A stretch of 64,000 bases of DNA, taken from Oceaniglobus trochenteri (lineage in GTDB: Bacteria; Pseudomonadota; Alphaproteobacteria; Rhodobacterales; Rhodobacteraceae). This document shows, piece by piece, positions 59,104 to 64,000 of this stretch (within the stretch, counting starts at the first letter, position 1; each line of letters begins with the position of its first letter). Below the pieces are notes generated by a model, which saw only the letters and a program-made list of their open reading frames with translations, had not been told where the DNA came from and ran no database searches. The stretch spans positions 1-64,000 of the forward strand of contig NZ_JACNMM010000011.1 in the NCBI RefSeq assembly GCF_020529025.1, written 5' to 3'. The position numbers and the translations under genes are program-made.

Positions 59104-59963
59104 AACCGCAGCTCACCTTCTGCAACGAACTGCTGGCCGCCGAACATCCGCGTCTGGCCGATCAGGCCCGCATCGCCCGTGAACTGGGGGCCATGGGGCT
59201 GGAGCTTGACCCGATGACACTGGGCGAGACGCCCCATCGCCTGAGCCCGTCCCGCATTGCCGAGATCCGCGCCCAGATCGAAGGCGAGGGCATTCGCGTG
59301 ACCGGGATGCACTGGCTTTTGTCGGGTTTCGGCGAGGCGTCGATCACCGACCCCCTGCGCCGGATGGCAACCCGCGATATCCTTTTCGGGCTGATCGACC
59401 TGGCGGCCGAGCTGGGTGCCGGCGTCATGGTCCACGGATCGCCCAAACAGCGGGTGCCGATGCCCCGCGCCACCCCGGCCCGCACCATGGATACCCTGGC
59501 TGAGTTCTTTGCCCCCGTCGCAATGGCGGCGCGGGAATCGGGGCTGATCTATTGCATCGAACCCCTGTCGCGGGCCGAAACCGAGGTGATCAACACCGTC
59601 GACGAAGGCGCCGACCTGTGCCGCCTTGTGGGCAACCCGGCCTTCCGCACGATGATCGACACCTCGGCCGCGGGTCAGGCCGAACCGCCGGTGGCCGACC
59701 TGATCGCCCGCTGGCTGCCCTCGGGGATGATCGGCCACATCCACCTGAACGACACCAACCGCGGCGCCCCCGGCACGGGGAACGATCCGTTCGACGCCAT
59801 TCTTGCGGCCCTTGCCCGGGGCTGGACGGCCCCCATGGGGGTTGAACCCTTCGCTCTCGCAGGCACCGCCCGCGAGACATTCGAAATCGCCGCGCGCACG
59901 GTCTTCGACCTGTGGCCCGGTGCATCCACACCTGAACAGCAGACGATGAAGGAAGTCACATGA
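59100..59963 (+). CDS. Sugar phosphate isomerase/epimerase-like TIM-barrel protein
   Basis: 287 residues, starting at GTG 59100, which overlaps the TetR stop. It belongs to the xylose-isomerase-like superfamily: the Glu in YCIEPLSRAETE (about residue 154), Asp in TMIDTSAAG (about 184), His in GHIHLNDTNRGAPG (about 213-226) and Glu in GVEPFALA near the end are probable metal ligands. The HIHLNDTNR motif is common in epimerases acting on keto-sugars such as the tagatose-3-epimerase group. It is coupled to the following Gfo/Idh/MocA gene by a 4-bp overlap. Expected role: epimerase or isomerase of a keto intermediate. Confidence 0.86.
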   Translation: MKPQLTFCNELLAAEHPRLADQARIARELGAMGLELDPMTLGETPHRLSPSRIAEIRAQIEGEGIRVTGMHWLLSGFGEASITDPLRRMATRDILFGLIDLAAELGAGVMVHGSPKQRVPMPRATPARTMDTLAEFFAPVAMAARESGLIYCIEPLSRAETEVINTVDEGADLCRLVGNPAFRTMIDTSAAGQAEPPVADLIARWLPSGMIGHIHLNDTNRGAPGTGNDPFDAILAALARGWTAPMGVEPFALAGTARETFEIAARTVFDLWPGASTPEQQTMKEVT

Positions 59964-61111
59964 GCACACAACGTATCGGCATCATCATGCACGGGGTGAC
60001 CGGGCGGATGGGTATGAACCAGCACCTGATCCGGTCGGTTCTGGCGATCCGCGATCAGGGCGGTGTCCGGTTGAAGAACGGCGATCTTCTGGTTCCCGAC
60101 GTGATCATCGTCGGGCGCAACGAACAGAAGATCGCAGAGCTGGCCCGGCGCCATGGGGTGGAACGCTATACCACCGATCTTGACGCGGCTCTGGCCAACA
60201 AGGATGACACGGTCTTTTTCGATGCCGCCAGCACCCAGATGCGCCCCGGCCTTCTGAAGAAGGCGATCGACGCGGGCAAGCATGTCTATTCGGAAAAGCC
60301 CGTGTCGGAATCCCTGGCCGAAGCGGTGGAAATCGCCCGTCACGCCAAGAAGGCCGGCGTCAAGAACGGCATCGTGCATGACAAGCTGGACCTGCCCGGC
60401 CTGCTGAAGCTGAAGCGCCTGCGCGATTCCGGCTTCTTCGGCAAGATCCTCAGCGTGCGGGGCGAATTCGGTTACTGGGTGTTCGAAGGCGACTGGATGG
60501 AGGCACAGCGCCCGTCCTGGAACTATCGCAAGCAGGATGGCGGTGGCATGGTGTCGGACATGCTGTGCCATTGGCGCTATGTGCTCGACAACGTGGTGGC
60601 GCCGGTCAAGGCCGTGTCCTGCAACGCCGTCACCCATATCCCCGAACGCTGGGACGAGAAGGGCGAGCGGTACGAGGCCACCGCCGACGATGCCGCCTAT
60701 GCCACCTTCGAGCTTGAGGGCGACATCATCGCGCAGATCAACTCGTCCTGGGCCACGCGGGTGCGGCGCGACGATCTGGTGACCTTCCACATCGACGGCA
60801 CCCACGGCAGCGCGGTGGCGGGGCTGCACACCTGCTATTCCCAGGCGCGTGTGAACACGCCCAAACCGGTCTGGAACCCCGACCAGAAGCAGACCATGAA
60901 CTTCTTCGAGGACTGGGTCGAGGTGCCCGACAACAAGGTTTTCGACAACGGTTTCAAGGTGCAGTGGGAACAGTTCCTGCGCCACGTGGTCGAGGATGGC
61001 CCCTGGTCCTACACGCTTGAGGAAGGCGCCAAGGGCGTGCAGCTGGCCGAGCTTGGCTATCAATCCTCCGAGGAGCGCCGCTGGCTCGACGTTCCGGCGC
61101 TGGACATCTGA
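59960..61111 (+). CDS. Gfo/Idh/MocA-family oxidoreductase
   Basis: 383 residues. The N-terminus IGIIMHGVTGRMGMNQHL (about residues 6-23) is an unusual Rossmann start resembling the GxxGxMG loop of dihydrodipicolinate reductase. The EKP signature is kept (YSEKPVSE, about 112-119), and the region KLDLPGLLKLKRL plus DMLCHWRYVLDNV (about 199-211, His) marks the active site. It is one of a four-gene set with two isomerases and a DUF993 protein, probably the oxidising or reducing step on the compound imported by the TTT system. Confidence 0.87.
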   Translation: MSTQRIGIIMHGVTGRMGMNQHLIRSVLAIRDQGGVRLKNGDLLVPDVIIVGRNEQKIAELARRHGVERYTTDLDAALANKDDTVFFDAASTQMRPGLLKKAIDAGKHVYSEKPVSESLAEAVEIARHAKKAGVKNGIVHDKLDLPGLLKLKRLRDSGFFGKILSVRGEFGYWVFEGDWMEAQRPSWNYRKQDGGGMVSDMLCHWRYVLDNVVAPVKAVSCNAVTHIPERWDEKGERYEATADDAAYATFELEGDIIAQINSSWATRVRRDDLVTFHIDGTHGSAVAGLHTCYSQARVNTPKPVWNPDQKQTMNFFEDWVEVPDNKVFDNGFKVQWEQFLRHVVEDGPWSYTLEEGAKGVQLAELGYQSSEERRWLDVPALDI

Positions 61112-61121
61112 GGGGGCGGCA

Positions 61122-62276
61122 ATGACACAGCTTATCCTTCCCAACTCCGATGGCGGCACGGTGCCGCTGACGCTCACGGCGGGGCCGGTTCCGGCCCCCG
61201 GCGGCAACTGGACGCGCACCGCCTATGCCGCGGCCCATGTGGTGGCCGACCCCCTGTCGCAGGTCGATCCGGGCGATGGCGTGGCGGTCGACTGGGACCG
61301 CACGCTGGCCTTCCGCCAGCACCTGTTCTCGCTGGGCCTTGGCGTGGCCGAGGCGATGGACACCGCACAGCGCGGCATGGGCCTGGACTGGCCCACCTCG
61401 CTTGAGCTGATCCAGCGCAGCATGGAGGCCGCCCCGAAAGGCGCGCTGATCGCCAGCGGGGCGGGAACCGACCACCTGCCCCCCGGCCCGGATGTCACCC
61501 TGGACGACGTGATCGCAGCCTACGAGATGCAGTGCGAGGCGGTCGAGGCGACCGGGTCGCGCGTGATCCTGATGGCCAGCCGCGCGCTGGTGAAGGCGGC
61601 GAAGGGCCCCGAGGACTACGCGAAGGTCTATGGCCGGGTGCTGTCGGGGCTGAAGCAACCGGCGATCCTGCACTGGCTGGGCGAAATGTTCGACCCGGCG
61701 CTGGCGGGCTATTGGGGCGACAGCGATCACATGAAGGCCATGGAGACCTGCCTGTCGGTGATCGCGGACAATGCCGCCAAGGTGGACGGGATCAAGGTTT
61801 CCCTGTTGTCGGCGGAAAAGGAGATCGCCATGCGCCGCCGCCTGCCCGACGGCGTGGTCATGTATACCGGCGACGATTTCAACTATCCCGACCTGATCGA
61901 GGGCGACGACCAGGGGTTCTCGCACGCGCTTCTGGGCATCTTCGATCCCATCGCCGGGGCGGCCTGCCGGGCGCTGACCTCGCTGGCGGCGGGGGACAAC
62001 GCCGCCTATCGCGCGGCCTTCGACCCCACGGTGCCGCTGTCGCGCCACATCTTCAAGGCGCCGACGCGGTTCTACAAGACCGGGGTGGTCTTCCTGGCCT
62101 ATCTCATGGGCCACCAGGATCACTTTACCATGATCGGCGGCCAGGAATCGGCGCGTTCGACCCTGCACCTGGCCGATGCGATCCGCCTGGCCAACGATGC
62201 GCAGCTCTTCACCGACCCCGAGGAGGTGGCGCGCCGCGCCCGTCCGGTGTTCCAGGCGCGGGGGGTATCGGCATGA
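61122..62276 (+). CDS. DUF993-type, dihydrodipicolinate synthase-like TIM-barrel protein
   Basis: 384 residues from ATG 61122 (MTQLILPNSDGG), with GAGGGGG upstream; the longer frame is a shadow. I recognise the pattern of the DUF993 family, annotated as related to dihydrodipicolinate synthase aldolases: AAHVVADPLSQ, GLDWPTSLELIQRS, GAGTDHLPPG (about residues 111-120), KQPAILHWLGEMFDP (about 178-192), KVSLLSAEKEI and PDGVVMYTGDDFNYP (about 245-259). Lys residues in KVSLLSAEKE could form a Schiff base. The reaction is not established to my knowledge. It overlaps the next isomerase gene by 4 bp. Confidence 0.78.
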   Translation: MTQLILPNSDGGTVPLTLTAGPVPAPGGNWTRTAYAAAHVVADPLSQVDPGDGVAVDWDRTLAFRQHLFSLGLGVAEAMDTAQRGMGLDWPTSLELIQRSMEAAPKGALIASGAGTDHLPPGPDVTLDDVIAAYEMQCEAVEATGSRVILMASRALVKAAKGPEDYAKVYGRVLSGLKQPAILHWLGEMFDPALAGYWGDSDHMKAMETCLSVIADNAAKVDGIKVSLLSAEKEIAMRRRLPDGVVMYTGDDFNYPDLIEGDDQGFSHALLGIFDPIAGAACRALTSLAAGDNAAYRAAFDPTVPLSRHIFKAPTRFYKTGVVFLAYLMGHQDHFTMIGGQESARSTLHLADAIRLANDAQLFTDPEEVARRARPVFQARGVSA

Positions 62277-63097
62277 GGGCCCTGACCGCCGCCGACCTGT
62301 CGCTCAACACCGCGACGGTCAGCAAGCAATGGAGCCTTGAAGAGTGCATCGAGGGCTGCGCGCGCCACGGCATCGGGGGGATTTCCCCCTGGCGCGACAA
62401 GCTGCAGGATTGCGGCGTGGACAAGGCCGCGCGCCTGATCCGCGACGCGGGCCTGGGGGTGTCGGGCCTGTGCCGGGGGGGCTGGTACACCGCCGAGGGC
62501 GCGCTGACCCAAAAGGTGATCGACGACAACAAGCGCGCGGTGGACGAGGCGGCGGCCATCGGCGCCGAATGCCTGGTCATGGTGGTGGGCGGCCTGCCCG
62601 AGGGCAGCAAGGACATCGACGCCGCCCGCGCCATCGTGACCGAGGGGCTGGCGAAAACGCTGGACTATGCCCGCACCCTTGGCGTGAAGATCGGGATCGA
62701 GCCATTGCACCCGATGTATGCGGCCGACCGCGCCTGCGTGAACACCACGGGCCAGGCGCTGGATATCTGCGATCAACTGGGCGATGGCATCGGGGTTGCG
62801 CTGGATGTCTACCACGTCTGGTGGGACCCGGCCATCGCGGCACAGATCGAACGGGCGGGGCGCGAACGCCTGCTGGCCTTCCATGTCTGCGACTGGATGA
62901 ACCCCACGCAGGACCTTCTGACCGACCGGGGCATGATGGGCGAAGGCGTCATCGACATCCCCGCCCTGCGCGCGAAGGTCGAGGCGCAGGGCTTTGACGG
63001 CCTGGTCGAGGTCGAGATCTTCTCGGCAGAAAACTGGTGGACCAAACCCGCCGACGATGTCCTGAAGGCCATGATCGCCTCGCTGCCCGTGATCTGA
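62273..63097 (+). CDS. Sugar phosphate isomerase/epimerase-like TIM-barrel protein
   Basis: 274 residues from ATG 62273 (MRALTAADLSLN). It is another xylose-isomerase-like barrel: Glu in IGIEPLHPMYAADR (about residue 142), Asp in GVALDVYHVWWD (about 176), His in AFHVCDWMNPT (about 203) and Glu in VEVEIFSAENWW near residue 245 are plausible metal ligands. It differs clearly from the isomerase at 59100, so the operon needs two distinct steps of this class. It is the last gene before a terminator-like hairpin. Confidence 0.86.
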   Translation: MRALTAADLSLNTATVSKQWSLEECIEGCARHGIGGISPWRDKLQDCGVDKAARLIRDAGLGVSGLCRGGWYTAEGALTQKVIDDNKRAVDEAAAIGAECLVMVVGGLPEGSKDIDAARAIVTEGLAKTLDYARTLGVKIGIEPLHPMYAADRACVNTTGQALDICDQLGDGIGVALDVYHVWWDPAIAAQIERAGRERLLAFHVCDWMNPTQDLLTDRGMMGEGVIDIPALRAKVEAQGFDGLVEVEIFSAENWWTKPADDVLKAMIASLPVI

Positions 63098-63406
63098 AAC
63101 GGTGCGCCGGGGGGCGGTCAATCCCCCCGGCGAAGGGGCCTTCTGAAGGCCGAGGCGATGCCCATGGTGGCCGTCAGGTTTTTTTTGGGGAAGCCCGGTC
63201 GCCGCCGATAGCGGCCCCGCGAAACGGGCCCCGCCCCTCGTCCGAAATCATGTCCGGCAGGAACATTGGCCTGAGGGCCGCTCTCGGGCAGGTTCCTGCG
63301 AAACCTTCACCGCGGGTGAGACTCCCGCAGGGGTGGCATCCGCCTGCCAAGGGCGGGCGGATGCCCGATATGCGCACCGCTGCGATCGGCTGGTGCCTGT
63401 CGCGCC
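63098..63406. other. Intergenic region between convergent units
   Basis: 309 bp with no credible gene. It holds the hairpin at 63105-63132, a second short perfect hairpin (GGCCTTC-T-GAAGGCC, about 63137-63151) and an eight-T run around 63179-63186 that could end transcription from the left. The rest is GC-rich without recognised elements. Confidence 0.5.
63105..63132. terminator. Terminator-like hairpin after the TTT/DUF993 operon
   Basis: CGCCGGGGGG (63105-63114) pairs perfectly with CCCCCCGGCG (63123-63132), 8-base loop. It starts eight bases after the stop at 63097. No T-run follows at once; one occurs about 45 bases further on. Confidence 0.6.
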
Positions 63407-64000
63407 CTATTCCGCCGCCTGGCGGGGGGCCGTGATCCGGGCGATCTCAGTGGCGAACCGGCGCGCTTCGGACATGCCGAAGGGGTCGGGTTGCATCGCG
63501 GGCGAACGGTCTGCGCCGGGGGACAAGCCGGCCTGCTGGGCAAACAGGCGCTTGCCATAGCACAGCATCGCGGGAACGCTGCGCGACATGAACACGATGG
63601 CGGGCAGCAGGGCACGGTGGATTTCCTCCATCCGGGCCAGGGCTTCGGGTGTTCCCTTTTTCCACAGTTCGAACATTTCGACCTGGGGCGCCAGGAAATC
63701 CGGTGCCGGGATCAATCCGGCCCCGCCCGAGCGCAGGAGGGCCGGAAACTCGATGCCGCCATGGCCGCCGAACACCCGGTACGCCCCGTCGGACTGTTCG
63801 ATCACCCGCGCGATATCGACCGAGAAACCTTCGCCTTTCAGAAGGCAGATGTTCGGATGCTGCTTCTGAAGCGCCACCAGCCCGTCGGGTGACAGCGATA
63901 CGTCAAGGTTTACGGGGTTGTTCTGCACCGCCACATCGACGGCCACGGCATCGGCCACGCCCCCGAAAAAGCGGATCAGATCGCCCTGCGAGGTTCCCTT
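63407..64000 (-). CDS. Dihydrodipicolinate synthase/N-acetylneuraminate lyase-family protein, C-terminal part
   Basis: The gene enters from the right edge; 197 C-terminal residues are visible, so the start and perhaps 100 residues are missing. The frame is open to the edge (KGTSQGDLIRFF before the first internal GTG at 63958). The barrel strands AVQNNPVNLDVS (equivalent to the YNIP strand of the family) and ICLLKGEG (the Schiff-base Lys region of the form xxKE/xxKG) are visible, followed by YRVFGGHGG and the helical C-terminus. It is a class I aldolase or dehydratase-type enzyme on a keto acid. It faces the DUF993 operon and is not part of it. The substrate is unknown. Confidence 0.78.
   Translation of the reverse strand, partial: KGTSQGDLIRFFGGVADAVAVDVAVQNNPVNLDVSLSPDGLVALQKQHPNICLLKGEGFSVDIARVIEQSDGAYRVFGGHGGIEFPALLRSGGAGLIPAPDFLAPQVEMFELWKKGTPEALARMEEIHRALLPAIVFMSRSVPAMLCYGKRLFAQQAGLSPGADRSPAMQPDPFGMSEARRFATEIARITAPRQAAE

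Noticed and set aside
63174-63377. Short frames and the eight-T run near 63180 as a gene or small RNA
   Set aside because: No hairpin directly precedes the T-run and the frames have random composition, so only a possible terminator contribution is noted.
1-64000. CRISPR arrays, tRNA or rRNA genes, insertion sequences, prophage
   Set aside because: No regularly spaced repeats with unique spacers, no cloverleaf-like tRNA sequence, no transposase or integrase frames and no phage structural genes were found by reading.

Overview
The window reads as a piece of a large GC-rich alphaproteobacterial replicon, most probably from the Rhodobacterales, and most probably a megaplasmid or chromid. The reasons are the high GC content and codon use, the number of TRAP, tripartite tricarboxylate (TTT) and ABC solute systems, a spacer sequence of a kind I associate from memory with that order (15127-15155), and a complete replication and partition module (parB, parA, an iteron region and a divergent Rep initiator) at 43.9-48.0 kb. 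No rRNA, tRNA, CRISPR array, insertion sequence or integrase was seen. The content is almost entirely carbohydrate uptake and catabolism.

Layout, left to right. (1) 1-5961: a carbohydrate ABC importer (binding protein and two permeases) flanked by two SnoaL/NTF2-like proteins and a LacI regulator; a shared operator (core ATTCGAAT) links all three. (2) 5958-14135: a GH88/105 unsaturated glucuronyl hydrolase, an enolase-superfamily enzyme and a TTT importer on the minus strand, divergent from a LysR regulator, an SMP-30 lactonase and an SDR; this looks like an oxidative sugar-acid route. (3) 14213-26093: an aldo/keto reductase, then a tightly packed 11-gene minus-strand operon (PhyH oxygenase, ABC importer, SDR, two Gfo/Idh/MocA oxidoreductases, a TIM-barrel isomerase, a nucleoside-hydrolase-family enzyme and a CE7 acetyl esterase). 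(4) 26100-34028: a family-5 (oligopeptide/oligosaccharide) ABC importer with an uncharacterised protein, behind a GntR/UTRA regulator. Sections 3 and 4 are joined by a repeated palindrome TATAA-NN-TTATA in front of four transcription units. (5) 34152-41490: a second LacI operon with a binding protein, two permeases, an ADP-ribosylglycohydrolase-like fusion protein and an ABC ATPase. (6) 41.5-48.0 kb: an MFS exporter, a VapBC-type toxin-antitoxin pair, parBA, the replication origin and Rep. (7) 48.0-55.2 kb: a ROK regulator with a TRAP importer, divergent from nagB-nagA and an epimerase-like protein. (8) 55.3-64.0 kb: a TetR-controlled TTT importer followed by two TIM-barrel isomerases, a Gfo/Idh/MocA enzyme and a DUF993 aldolase-like protein; a DapA-family gene facing them runs off the right edge.

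Most units pair one importer with its own regulator and a set of oxidoreductases, isomerases and hydrolases. Palindromic sites that recur in front of regulator and transporter genes allow several regulons to be proposed from sequence alone. Five of the seven binding-protein genes are followed by a perfect GC-rich hairpin before the permease gene, probably to raise binding-protein mRNA levels. Substrates cannot be assigned with certainty; the most specific guesses are acidic or N-acetylated amino sugars for section 7 and unsaturated uronides or aldonic acids for section 2.
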